Of a stretch of DNA of 46,409 nt, positions 32,914 through 41,025 are shown piece by piece. The notes under the pieces were generated by a model that was not told the origin of the DNA, searched no databases, and was given only the letters and a program-made list of their open reading frames with translations. The DNA is from a bacterium BMS3Abin01 (GTDB lineage: Bacteria > Actinomycetota > Thermoleophilia > BMS3ABIN01). The stretch is from assembly GCA_002897715.1 (NCBI GenBank), contig BDUA01000047.1:1-46409 (forward strand), in the 5' to 3' direction. Positions within the stretch are counted from its first letter, which is position 1. Each line of letters opens with the position of its first letter. Position numbers and translations under genes: made by a program.

Positions 32914-34158
32914 ATGACCCGCATCGACTTTGACAAGTACGAGGGTTTTTACGCGCGGCGTACCGAAGGCCTGCGCTCTTCGGTGATGCGCGACCTGATG
33001 GCCATTATCGCCCGGCCGGAGATAATCTCCCTTGCCGGGGGCCTTCCCAACACCGAGAGCTTCCCCGTCAAGACCCTGGTCAAGATAACCCATGATGTGG
33101 CCACGGAGAACAGCGCCGCGGCGTTGCAATACGGCCCCACCGAGGGCCTGACAGAGACCAAGCGCAACATCGCCCGCGTTATGGAGGCCGAGGGCACGCT
33201 GGTGGATACGGATGACATCATCATTACCACCGGGGGGCAGCAGGGCATCGACCTGACCACCAGAACGCTGGTAGACCCCGGAGATGTCATCATCGCCGAA
33301 GCGCCCACCTATCCCGGCGCCGTACCATCATTCTGCAGCTTCCAGGCCGATGTGGTACAGGTGCCCATGGATGATGACGGCATCCGCACCGACCTGCTGA
33401 AGGAAGAGTTGGACCGGCTGGAGAAGGCGGGCCGGCGGCCCAAGTTCATCTATGTGATTCCCAACTTCCATAACCCGGCCGGCGTTTCCATCAACCTGGA
33501 GCGGCGGCTGGAGCTGGTGACGCTGGCCCGTGAGCGCCAACTGATCATTCTTGAGGATAACCCCTACGGTCTGCTGCGTTTCGAGGGTGAGCCGCTGCCC
33601 ACACTGTATTCGCTGGATGAAGACGATAACGTCATCTACCTGAGCACTTTCTCCAAGATCATCTCGCCGGGAATCCGGCTGGGATGGATGGTGGCGCCGC
33701 AGCCGCTGCTGCAGAAGTTCAACATGGGAAAACAGGCGGCGGACCTCTGCCCTTCGACACTGGCCCAGATGATCGTAAACCGTTATTTCAAGGATTTCCG
33801 CTGGCAGGATTACGTGGAGAAGACCACCGGGATCTACCACCGGCGCCGGGACGCCATGCTGGCGGCCCTGGAAGAATACTTCCCGGAGGAGGCCGGCTGG
33901 ACCCGGCCCCGGGGCGGCTTCTATATCTGGGTGACCCTTCCGGATTATCTGGATACCACCGACCTGCTGGCCCGGGCCATCGAGCAGGAGAACGTGGCCT
34001 TCGTCCCCGGCAGCGGCTCCTATATGGACGGCAGCGGCACCAGCCAACTGCGCCTGGCCTTCTGCGCCGTCTCCGAGGAGAGGATCGACGAAGGCATCAA
34101 GAAGCTGGCCAGGGTGATCAGGGAGCAGATGGCCCTGTACAAGGCCTTGAAAGGATGA
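32914..34158 (+). CDS. PLP-dependent aminotransferase (LysN/2-aminoadipate type)
   Basis: This 414-residue fold-type I aminotransferase resembles the MocR-like LysN group. Marks are ISLAGGLPNTESFP, ALQYGPTEGLTETKRNIA, ITTGGQQGIDLTTRTLVDPG, VIPNFHNPAGVSI, LEDNPYGLLRFEG, the PLP-lysine segment YLSTFSKIISPGIRLGWM and FYIWVTLPD. Likely substrates are 2-aminoadipate, branched-chain or aromatic amino acids; sequence alone does not decide. I start at 32914, just after the promoter; an upstream in-frame ATG (32848) lies before the -10 box. Confidence 0.9.
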   Translation: MTRIDFDKYEGFYARRTEGLRSSVMRDLMAIIARPEIISLAGGLPNTESFPVKTLVKITHDVATENSAAALQYGPTEGLTETKRNIARVMEAEGTLVDTDDIIITTGGQQGIDLTTRTLVDPGDVIIAEAPTYPGAVPSFCSFQADVVQVPMDDDGIRTDLLKEELDRLEKAGRRPKFIYVIPNFHNPAGVSINLERRLELVTLARERQLIILEDNPYGLLRFEGEPLPTLYSLDEDDNVIYLSTFSKIISPGIRLGWMVAPQPLLQKFNMGKQAADLCPSTLAQMIVNRYFKDFRWQDYVEKTTGIYHRRRDAMLAALEEYFPEEAGWTRPRGGFYIWVTLPDYLDTTDLLARAIEQENVAFVPGSGSYMDGSGTSQLRLAFCAVSEERIDEGIKKLARVIREQMALYKALKG

Positions 34159-34190
34159 GCGTCAACCCACTGAATTGATGGGGGATGAAA

Positions 34191-35132
34191 ATGAGTAAAA
34201 AGAACATCGCGGTTTTAAAAGGCGGGCGCTCACTGGAGCGAAGCGTGTCGCTCAAGTCCGGCGGCCGGGTGGAGAAGGCATTGAGGGAACTGGGCTACCG
34301 GGTCGAGGCCATCGACGTGGATGCCCGCCTGGTTCGCAGGCTCAAGGAACTGAAGCCGGACGCTGCCTTCATCGCCATGCACGGCAGCGGCGGCGAAGAC
34401 GGCACCGTGCAGGAGCTGCTGGACATCCTCGGCATCCCCTACACCGGCTCCGACGTGCTTCCCTCCGTGCGCTGCATGGACAAGGTATTGACCAAGCATA
34501 TCTTCGTGGCTGACGGCGTCCCCACCCCTCCGTTCTACGCTTTCAACCGCGACGCCTTCCAGGAGCTGGGGGCTGCGGATACCCTGCCTTATATCGGCGA
34601 GGAACTGGGCTTTCCCATAGTGGTCAAGCCCTCGTCCCAGGGTTCGGCCCTGGGAATCCGTTTCGCCCACAACGTGGATGAACTGCCGGCGGCGCTGATA
34701 TCGGCCTTCAGCTTCGACAACAAGGTGTTACTGGAGAAGTATGTCAAGGGCAGGGAGCTGGCGGTGAGCATCATCGGCAAGGAGCCGCGGGCGCTGCCCA
34801 TCGTGGAAGCCATCCCCAAGTCCGAGTTCTTCGACTTCGAGTCCCGTTATACCATGGGCAAGGCCGACTATGTGGTCCCCGCCGAGATACCCGGCGAGGT
34901 TGCCGCGGCGGCGGAGGAGATATCGCTGAAGGTATTCTCGGTGCTCCAGTGCTCCGGGTTCGGACGGGTAGATATCATCATGGATGAGAACAACGGGCTG
35001 CACGTGCTGGAGATAAACACCATCCCCGGCCTTACCGAAACCAGCCTGATGCCCATGGCGGCGGAGGCGGACGGTATCGGTTTCAACGGACTGGTGGAGG
35101 AAGTTCTGGCAACGGCGCTGGAAAGCGCCTGA
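34191..35132 (+). CDS. ddl: D-alanine--D-alanine ligase
   Basis: This ATP-grasp ligase of about 313 residues joins two D-Ala for peptidoglycan. It has KGGRSLERSVSLKSG at the N-terminus, MHGSGGEDGTVQELLDILG, the ATP-binding VVKPSSQGSALGIRFAHN, FGRVDIIMDE and the end motif EINTIPGLTETSLMPMAAEA. The start at 34191 has GGGGG about 7 nt upstream; ATG 34185 is in frame two codons earlier but too close. It lies alone, 32 nt after the aminotransferase gene, away from other murein genes. Confidence 0.95.
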   Translation: MSKKNIAVLKGGRSLERSVSLKSGGRVEKALRELGYRVEAIDVDARLVRRLKELKPDAAFIAMHGSGGEDGTVQELLDILGIPYTGSDVLPSVRCMDKVLTKHIFVADGVPTPPFYAFNRDAFQELGAADTLPYIGEELGFPIVVKPSSQGSALGIRFAHNVDELPAALISAFSFDNKVLLEKYVKGRELAVSIIGKEPRALPIVEAIPKSEFFDFESRYTMGKADYVVPAEIPGEVAAAAEEISLKVFSVLQCSGFGRVDIIMDENNGLHVLEINTIPGLTETSLMPMAAEADGIGFNGLVEEVLATALESA

Positions 35133-35161
35133 ACCGCTTTCGGCGGCGCTGGTATTTCTGC

Positions 35162-35167
35162 TAGACT
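35162..35167 (+). promoter_or_regulatory. -10 box of the tRNA-Arg gene
   Basis: TAGACT lies 15 nt before the first tRNA base, in a TTTCTGCTAGACT context. The -35 box is weak (TTTCGG-like, about 18 bp upstream). Confidence 0.4.
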
Positions 35168-35182
35168 CGGACTCCGGTCCCC

Positions 35183-35259
35183 GCCCCGGTAGCTCAGGGG
35201 ATTAGAGCGAGCGCCTCCTAAGCGCTAGGTCGAAGGTTCGATTCCTTCCCGGGGCGCCA
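35183..35259 (+). tRNA. tRNA-Arg (anticodon CCT)
   Basis: The cloverleaf closes fully: acceptor GCCCCGG/CCGGGGC, D-stem GCTC/GAGC, anticodon stem AGCGC/GCGCT around loop CTCCTAA, and T-stem GAAGG/CCTTC with loop TTCGATT. The anticodon at 35217-35219 is CCT, reading AGG arginine codons. The CCA end is encoded (35257-35259). No integrase or duplicated tRNA end is seen next to it. Confidence 0.96.
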
Positions 35260-35363
35260 GCTTTGCCGGCGGCTTATTTTGCTAGAGTAATGTGCGATTA
35301 TCAATTAACCGATGGCCGACCGGTAAGGAGCGGAAACCCAGCCGGCACTGGAGGCCCTGGACG

Positions 35364-36443
35364 ATGACTCCTGAGCAGGATTCCACGCACGGCACCAGCC
35401 GAACCAACAACATCTTCGTGCGTAATGTCCGGGCCATGGACCAGCTGGAGATCTTCCTGGTCTCTGCGGTCACCACCATACTGCTCATTCGCCTGTTCCT
35501 GGAGATAACCGGTTATCCTCAACTGGGAGGCGGCAATCTCCATATCGCCCACATGCTCTGGGGCGGGTTGGGTATGCTGGTGGCGATATTGCTCAGGCTT
35601 ATGCTGATGGGGAAGTGGATCGAATATTCCAGCGCCTTCATCGGCGGCGTGGGCTTCGGCGCCTTCATCGACGAGATCGGCAAGTTCGTAACCAGGGACA
35701 ACAATTACTTCTTCGAACCCTCGTTCTCCCTGATGTATATAATCTTCGTCTTGATCTACCTGGCGGCTCACTGGGCGCTGACCTCACGGGGATATTCCCG
35801 GACCGAGTACCTGATGAACTCCCTCAATCTCCTGCAGGAATACCGTGACGACTACCTGATGGACGACCAGAAACGGACGATTCAGACGTACCTGGGCCGG
35901 TCCGACCCCGGCAACCCGCTCACCATTGCCCTCTCCGGCTTTATGGAAACGGTGAGTACCGGGGCCACCGGCGCCCCCGGGCATTACGAGCGGCTGAAGG
36001 CATTCCTGCGCCGGCATTATTATCGCTTGGTGGAAACCCGCTATTTCGCGCCGCTGCTGAATCTCTTCTTCGTCGTCCAGTTGATAATAGGCATGTCGTT
36101 CATCTTCACAGAGATCCTCTTCCCCCAGGGCCTGGGCGGCAGCCTGGCAGAGCCCGGCTTCTCCGAGATGGCCCTGCTGGCTTCCAGCATCATCTCCGGG
36201 TCCTTCGTGTTGCTGGGGGTGCTTTACCTGCACAGGTCCAAGCTCACGGCCTACAAGATGTTTGAAAGGGCCATGCTGGTAAATATCCTGCTCAGCCAGG
36301 TCTTCCTGTTCACTATCAACCAGCTGGGAGCCATCACCGGCCTGGTGTTCAGCCTGCTGGTGCTGGGCGCCCTCCGGTTTCTCATCGACGGCGAGACCGC
36401 GGAACAGATAGCGCGGCAGACGGCGAGGCGGGACGGGGCCTGA
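35364..36443 (+). CDS. Multi-helix membrane protein of unknown function
   Basis: I chose the ATG at 35364, with GGAGG 9 nt upstream; the frame extends to 35292 but without a site. The 359-residue product has a soluble N-terminus, four helices (about 25-50, 58-80, 84-105 and 118-135; AHMLWGGLGMLVAILLRLML, FIDEIGKFVTRDNNYFFEPS), a soluble middle of about 100 residues, then four more helices ending about residue 342. The FIDEIGKF/NNYFF segment with acidic residues between helices may be functional. The family is not recognised. Only tRNA-Arg lies before it. Confidence 0.65.
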   Translation: MTPEQDSTHGTSRTNNIFVRNVRAMDQLEIFLVSAVTTILLIRLFLEITGYPQLGGGNLHIAHMLWGGLGMLVAILLRLMLMGKWIEYSSAFIGGVGFGAFIDEIGKFVTRDNNYFFEPSFSLMYIIFVLIYLAAHWALTSRGYSRTEYLMNSLNLLQEYRDDYLMDDQKRTIQTYLGRSDPGNPLTIALSGFMETVSTGATGAPGHYERLKAFLRRHYYRLVETRYFAPLLNLFFVVQLIIGMSFIFTEILFPQGLGGSLAEPGFSEMALLASSIISGSFVLLGVLYLHRSKLTAYKMFERAMLVNILLSQVFLFTINQLGAITGLVFSLLVLGALRFLIDGETAEQIARQTARRDGA

Positions 36444-36563
36444 GGGGCCGCGGCAACCGCGGCGGAAGCGGTCCGGGAAGATTGCAACCGGCGGAATAAT
36501 AATCTAGGATGCTTCTGGTTCCTTGTTGGGGTGAACTGGTGGGGTATATACACTTGAGGCAGG

Positions 36564-36569
36564 TATAAT
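36564..36569 (+). promoter_or_regulatory. -10 box of the radical SAM gene, leaderless
   Basis: A consensus TATAAT ends 5 nt before the ATG at 36575, placing the transcription start on or next to the start codon. No ribosome site fits between them. The -35 region is not clear. Confidence 0.55.
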
Positions 36570-36574
36570 CTGAT

Positions 36575-37996
36575 ATGAAAGTTCTCCTGGTACAACCACC
36601 GCAGTTCGGCAAACCAGGTTTCACCAAGATAGCAAGGGTGGAGCCCCTCGGCCTGGAGATGGTGGCTGGGGCCCTGATAGACGACCACCAGGTGCGTATC
36701 CATGACATGCGCATCGACGAGAACCTCGAAAAGGCCATCAATTCCTTCCGCCCGGACGCAGTCGGCATCAGTTGCTGTTTCACCATCGATGTCTATCGCG
36801 CCCAGCGCATCGCCCGCAGGGTAAAGAACGCGGGCGTGCCGTTCGTGTTCGTCGGCGGCCTGCACGCGTCACTGAATCCCCCCGATTTCGACAACAAGGA
36901 CATCGATTGCATCGTGGTGGGTGAGGGAGAGTTCGCCAGCCGTGACCTCATAGGCACCCTGGAGGCGGGATCGGATCTGCGGAACGTCCCGGGCATCGTG
37001 CTCAACACCGACAAAGGGCAGGTCTTCACCGGCCCCCGCGAGCCGGTGAAGAACATGGACGACCTGCCCTTCGCCGCCCGGGATCTGCTGCCCCACGGCC
37101 GCGGCAACAAGTACTTTTTCAATTTCTGGAAGCCCATGGCCACCATCGAGACGGCGAGAGGGTGCCCGTACCGCTGTAACTTCTGTAGCGTCTGGGCCTT
37201 CTTCCAGGGCCGTTGCCGCACCAAGAGCCCGGAGAGGGTGGCCGAAGAGCTGTCCCGGCGGTCAGAGCCCTACATCCTTATCACCGACGACAACTTCCTG
37301 CTGAGCGTCAAACGGGCACGCGAGATAGCCGATATAATCAAAGCCCGCGGCATCAAGAAACGCTACTCCTTCCAGGCTCGCAGCGATACCATCTGCAAGC
37401 ATCCGGAGATCATCACCCAGTGGAAACAGATCGGTCTGGCCCACATCTTCATCGGCTTCGAGAGCCTCAACCAGGAAGACCTCCAGGCGATCAACAAGAA
37501 GAACAGCGTCGAGACCAACGAGCAGGCGCTGAAACTATGCCAGGACCAGGGCCTCTCGGTCACCACCGCCTTCATCATCAACCAGGACTTCGAGCACAGC
37601 GACTTCGAGAAGCTGCGCAACTATATCGTCAGCCGCCGCATCTCCCTGCCCCAGTTCACCGTACTGACACCTCTGCCCGGGACCGACCTGTTCCGCGAGA
37701 TGGAAGAGAAGATCCAGATCAGGAATTACGAACTTTACGACTTCATCCATTCCGTGCTGCCGACCAAACTGGATCCGAAGGACTTCTACAAGGAGTTCGC
37801 CAGCCTTTACAGCGCCGCCTATATCCACTCCGGCGTGATCAAGCGCCGTTCCTCACGGCTGTTAAAGGACCTGGCCGCCAGGCGCCTGAGCCTGCCGCAC
37901 ATCATCAAAGTCCTTCGCGGAGCCCGCGAATTCGCCGATGGCGCCAATTACATGCAACCGCTGAATACGGCCGGACAGTCCGGCGATAGCCATTGA
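36575..37996 (+). CDS. B12-binding-domain radical SAM protein
   Basis: This 473-residue protein has an N-terminal cobalamin-binding-type fold (residues 1-150: VLLVQPPQFG, FVFVGGLHASLNPPDF, IDCIVVGEGEF) and a radical SAM core. The iron-sulfur motif is GCPYRCNFCSVW (Cys197, Cys201, Cys204), preceded by ETAR. The usual DxHxxG cobalamin His motif is absent, so B12 may bind base-off without protein ligation or not at all. Later parts (SFQARSD, FIGFESLNQEDL, FTVLTPLPGTDLF) match the BchE/HpnJ-like group. Substrate is unknown. It stands between a membrane protein and nrnA. Confidence 0.88.
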   Translation: MKVLLVQPPQFGKPGFTKIARVEPLGLEMVAGALIDDHQVRIHDMRIDENLEKAINSFRPDAVGISCCFTIDVYRAQRIARRVKNAGVPFVFVGGLHASLNPPDFDNKDIDCIVVGEGEFASRDLIGTLEAGSDLRNVPGIVLNTDKGQVFTGPREPVKNMDDLPFAARDLLPHGRGNKYFFNFWKPMATIETARGCPYRCNFCSVWAFFQGRCRTKSPERVAEELSRRSEPYILITDDNFLLSVKRAREIADIIKARGIKKRYSFQARSDTICKHPEIITQWKQIGLAHIFIGFESLNQEDLQAINKKNSVETNEQALKLCQDQGLSVTTAFIINQDFEHSDFEKLRNYIVSRRISLPQFTVLTPLPGTDLFREMEEKIQIRNYELYDFIHSVLPTKLDPKDFYKEFASLYSAAYIHSGVIKRRSSRLLKDLAARRLSLPHIIKVLRGAREFADGANYMQPLNTAGQSGDSH

Positions 37997-38005
37997 ACCA
38001 TTGCC

Positions 38006-39058
38006 GTGGTGGCCACGCCTAACCCTATAGACAAAGGCCTCCGGGTTGTGGCCGAGGCGCTGCTCAAAGAGAAGAAGGTCCTGCTCACAACCCATATCAA
38101 GCCCGACGGCGATGCCCTGGGATGTCTCATCGCCCTTCACCAGGCAATGGTCCAGGCCGGCGCCGACAGCATCATGTACCTCTCGGAGAACCGGCCCGTG
38201 GCGCCGGAGTACGGCTTCCTGCGAGGTCTGGAAGAGGTGCATATGGGCAGCGCCCCCGGCGATGCCGTTACACGTACGCTGGTCGCGGTGGATTGCGGCA
38301 ACGCGGAGCGCATCGGCAATGATGAACTGGTACGGCAGGCTTCCCGCATAATCAACATCGACCACCACAGCGACAATCCCCGTTACGGCGAGGTCAACCT
38401 GGTCGTCGGCGACGCCAGTTCGACGGCGGAGATCATCTTTTTCATTATGGAGAAGATGGGAACGGAGATCACTCCCGTGATAGCCGAGGCGCTGTATACC
38501 GGCATCCTGGTGGACAGCGGCCGCTTCCAGTACGCGTCGACCAGCCCCACCACCTTCCGTATAGCGGCGGACCTGCTAAACGCCGGCGTGGATCATACCG
38601 CCATCTTCCGGCAGATATTCGAATCGGAGCCGCTGGCCAAAGCCCGGCTGCGCTGCCTGATGATAAACAGCATCAGCTTCGCCTGCGACGGGCGTTTGGC
38701 AGTCGGCCTGCTGGAGAATGAGGATTTCCGGTCCACCGGAGCCGGTATCGAACTCACCGACGGCCTGATCAACAGCCTCAGGGAGCTGGAGGGCGTAGAG
38801 GTGGCGGCTTTGATCTACGCCTTGCCGGCGGAGGAGGAGCCCGGCGGTACGCCCGGCTATCGCGTCAGTCTCAGGTCCTCCGGCGAGGCGGTGAACGTAC
38901 AGAAGATAGCCAGGGAAATGGGGGGAGGCGGTCACCCCCAGGCCGCCGGTTTCACCGCTTCCGGCGAAACGCCGGATGAGCTTATCCGTTTCCTCGGCGA
39001 ACAGGTGGCCACGGCTCTGCGACGCGGAAGCGCCGGGGAAAAGAGCTCTGATGGGTAG
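38006..39058 (+). CDS. nrnA: NrnA-type DHH/DHHA1 nanoRNase/pAp phosphatase
   Basis: This 350-residue phosphoesterase has HIKPDGDALGCLIAL, VAVDCGNAERIG, the DHH motif NIDHHSDNPRYGEVN, GILVDSGRFQYAST and the DHHA1 end GGGGHPQAAGFTASG. It degrades very short RNAs and 3'-phosphoadenosine-5'-phosphate. The start is a GTG at 38006, 9 nt after the radical SAM stop. In many genomes nrnA sits with rbfA and truB; that context is missing here. Confidence 0.93.
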   Translation: MVATPNPIDKGLRVVAEALLKEKKVLLTTHIKPDGDALGCLIALHQAMVQAGADSIMYLSENRPVAPEYGFLRGLEEVHMGSAPGDAVTRTLVAVDCGNAERIGNDELVRQASRIINIDHHSDNPRYGEVNLVVGDASSTAEIIFFIMEKMGTEITPVIAEALYTGILVDSGRFQYASTSPTTFRIAADLLNAGVDHTAIFRQIFESEPLAKARLRCLMINSISFACDGRLAVGLLENEDFRSTGAGIELTDGLINSLRELEGVEVAALIYALPAEEEPGGTPGYRVSLRSSGEAVNVQKIAREMGGGGHPQAAGFTASGETPDELIRFLGEQVATALRRGSAGEKSSDG

Positions 39059-39116
39059 GATTAGCCTCCCCAGCACCGAAATTAAATATTACAAGCTTTA
39101 CCGTTTTCGTGCTTTC

Positions 39117-39146
39117 TTGCTAGAAATCGAGCATCTAAGGTATAAT
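39117..39146 (+). promoter_or_regulatory. Sigma-70-type promoter of the LCP gene
   Basis: TTGCTA (39117-39122) and TATAAT (39141-39146) are 18 bp apart. The predicted start (about 39152) lies just before a terminator hairpin. The -35 box is the same as at 32877. Confidence 0.7.
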
Positions 39147-39160
39147 TAACGTCAACTTTA

Positions 39161-39183
39161 GCCTCCTGGGAGGCCATTTTTTT
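39161..39183 (+). terminator. Promoter-proximal terminator (attenuator) ahead of the LCP gene
   Basis: GCCTCC and GGAGGC form a tight stem followed by CA and TTTTTTT. It lies about 10 nt after the predicted transcription start and 30 nt before the LCP start, so transcripts must read through it to express the gene. Confidence 0.65.
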
Positions 39184-39199
39184 GCAAGCAGAAAGGATT

Positions 39200-39226
39200 A
39201 TGCCGCAAGGTTATGGGTATCTTTAA
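39200..39226 (+). CDS. Possible 8-residue leader peptide overlapping the LCP start
   Basis: ATG at 39200 is preceded by AGAAAGGATT, a better ribosome site than that of the LCP ATG (39213), and reads MPQGYGYL then TAA. It overlaps the first codons of the LCP gene in another frame. Translation of it could compete with, or couple to, LCP translation. It may also be chance. Confidence 0.3.
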   Translation: MPQGYGYL

Positions 39227-40976
39227 CAAGAAGGGGAGGCACTACCAAAAGCCTGCGCTCTGGAAGAGGATCGTCAAGTGGACACTGCTGTCCATCCTGA
39301 TAATCGTCCTCACCGTGGGACTGGCAGGCTTCATCTTCGTCTACCGTACCTTGGGCAAGATCGGCCTCAACACCGAGGTGATCTACGAGGCGAAGCAGCA
39401 GCTGGATATCCCCCTTCCCGATGAGCCGGTCAACATCCTGCTGATGGGAACGGATGAAGACCCCGACGGAAATTCCACCCGGTCCGATACGATCATGCTG
39501 GTGCGGGTCAATCCGCAGGGCGAGTGCCTCTCCATCCTTTCCATCCCGCGGGATCTCCTGGTCGACATACCCGGCGTGGGGCAGGACAAGATCAACGCCG
39601 CCTACGCCATCGGCGGCGTGTCGCTGTCCATAGAGACCGTTCGCCAACTTACCGGACTGCCCATCCATCATTTCGTCCTGATCAATTATGAGGGGTTCAA
39701 GAAGGTCGTCGATGCCATGGGCGGGGTCTATGTCGATGTAGACCGGCGGTACTTCAACGATAACAGCAACGCCCCCTGGGGCGAGGCCTACGAGCCCATC
39801 GATATCTACCCCGGCTACCAGAAGCTCAACGGGGACGATGCCCTGGCCTATGTGCGTTACCGCCACACCGACAGTGATTTCGTGCGCATCAAGCGGCAAC
39901 AGTACTTCATCCGTGACGTGAAGGCCCAGTCGCTCACCTGGGGGAACTTTACCAAGATACCTGAGCTGGCGGACGTCTTCGCCGGCAATACCACATCCGA
40001 CATCAGCCGTTCCGACGTGCTGTCGCTGACCAAGTTCATGCTTTCGGTCAACAGGGACCGCATCTATCAGGCACAGGCGCCCATACAGGAGATAGGCAGT
40101 GGGGCTGCCGGAAGCTACCTGGTCCTCTCCCGGGAACAGCTGCCGGATATCATCAAGGCCTTCCAGTCCCCCGAATTCAACCGGCCCGAGACCGTGGCTC
40201 CTGAAGAGGACGCTCCCCCGGGACCGTCTGATGACACAAAGGCTACCGTGATCGAGGTCTTGAACGGTAACGGTGTGGAGGGCGCGGCATCCGCGGCGGC
40301 GCAGCTGCTGACGAACAAGGGATGCACTTCGGTCAACATCGGCGGCAACGCGGTCAACAGCTACGAGGAAACCCGGATCTTCTATTCCGAGGGCAGCCAG
40401 ACGGCGGCGGCGGACCTGGCCAAACTGTTTGAGCCCTGTAATATCGGAACCATGCCCGCCGATACGGATACCCAGGCACAGGTGCTGGTAGTAGTAGGCA
40501 GCAGTTTCCAGGGGCAGCCTCAGCCGGCGGTTACCACTACCGGCGACAGTATCCACTTTGAAAGCGACAGCGACACCGGCGAGCTCCGCTGGAAGGCCGC
40601 CGACATGCAGCTGCCCTTCGACGTCAAGAAACCCGGCGACTTCCCGGTGGAGTTCGACTATGTCGACTTCCATCCATACGAGATCGAGACAGACAACGGG
40701 CCACAGCCGGCGCTCAAGGTCGTCGCCCAGGATGAGAAAGGTGACTACTGGGGGATCATGCAGACCACCTTCAAGGACGCCCCCCTGCTGGAAGCACCAA
40801 GCGTGGAGAGGGAGATCGACGGCAGGAAATACCGTTTCTTCTATGCCGATGACAACCTGCGCTACCTGGCCTGGGAGGATGATGACAAGGTGTTCTGGAT
40901 TACCAACTCCCTGCAGGATTCCCTCAGCGAGGATACCATGGTAAGGTTGGCCCTTTCCTTCAAGCCGGCCCAATGA
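39213..40976 (+). CDS. LytR-CpsA-Psr (LCP) family protein with LytR_C and extra C-terminal domain
   Basis: This 587-residue protein has one N-terminal helix (about residues 21-45) and an outside LCP domain (about 68-270): ILLMGTDEDPDGNSTRSDTI, LSIPRDLLVDIPG, INAAYAIGG, DALAYVRYRHTDSDFVRIKR. LCP enzymes attach glycopolymers to peptidoglycan. A LytR_C domain follows (about 345-430: IEVLNGNGVEGAASAAAQLL). The last 160 residues (YRFFYADDNLRYLAWEDDD, then VFWITNSLQDSLSEDTMVRL) look like a DUF4367-type domain, unusual for the family. Its own ribosome site is poor (GCAAGG 2 nt away). Confidence 0.9.
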   Translation: MGIFNKKGRHYQKPALWKRIVKWTLLSILIIVLTVGLAGFIFVYRTLGKIGLNTEVIYEAKQQLDIPLPDEPVNILLMGTDEDPDGNSTRSDTIMLVRVNPQGECLSILSIPRDLLVDIPGVGQDKINAAYAIGGVSLSIETVRQLTGLPIHHFVLINYEGFKKVVDAMGGVYVDVDRRYFNDNSNAPWGEAYEPIDIYPGYQKLNGDDALAYVRYRHTDSDFVRIKRQQYFIRDVKAQSLTWGNFTKIPELADVFAGNTTSDISRSDVLSLTKFMLSVNRDRIYQAQAPIQEIGSGAAGSYLVLSREQLPDIIKAFQSPEFNRPETVAPEEDAPPGPSDDTKATVIEVLNGNGVEGAASAAAQLLTNKGCTSVNIGGNAVNSYEETRIFYSEGSQTAAADLAKLFEPCNIGTMPADTDTQAQVLVVVGSSFQGQPQPAVTTTGDSIHFESDSDTGELRWKAADMQLPFDVKKPGDFPVEFDYVDFHPYEIETDNGPQPALKVVAQDEKGDYWGIMQTTFKDAPLLEAPSVEREIDGRKYRFFYADDNLRYLAWEDDDKVFWITNSLQDSLSEDTMVRLALSFKPAQ

Positions 40977-41025
40977 ACAAGGTCTCCGTCCGTCCCTTTG
41001 TCCCACACCAGAGGAGTTCATCAAC

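Noticed and set aside
35183-36443. An integrated element at tRNA-Arg
   Set aside because: No integrase, no duplicated tRNA 3' end downstream and no compositional break within the following genes.
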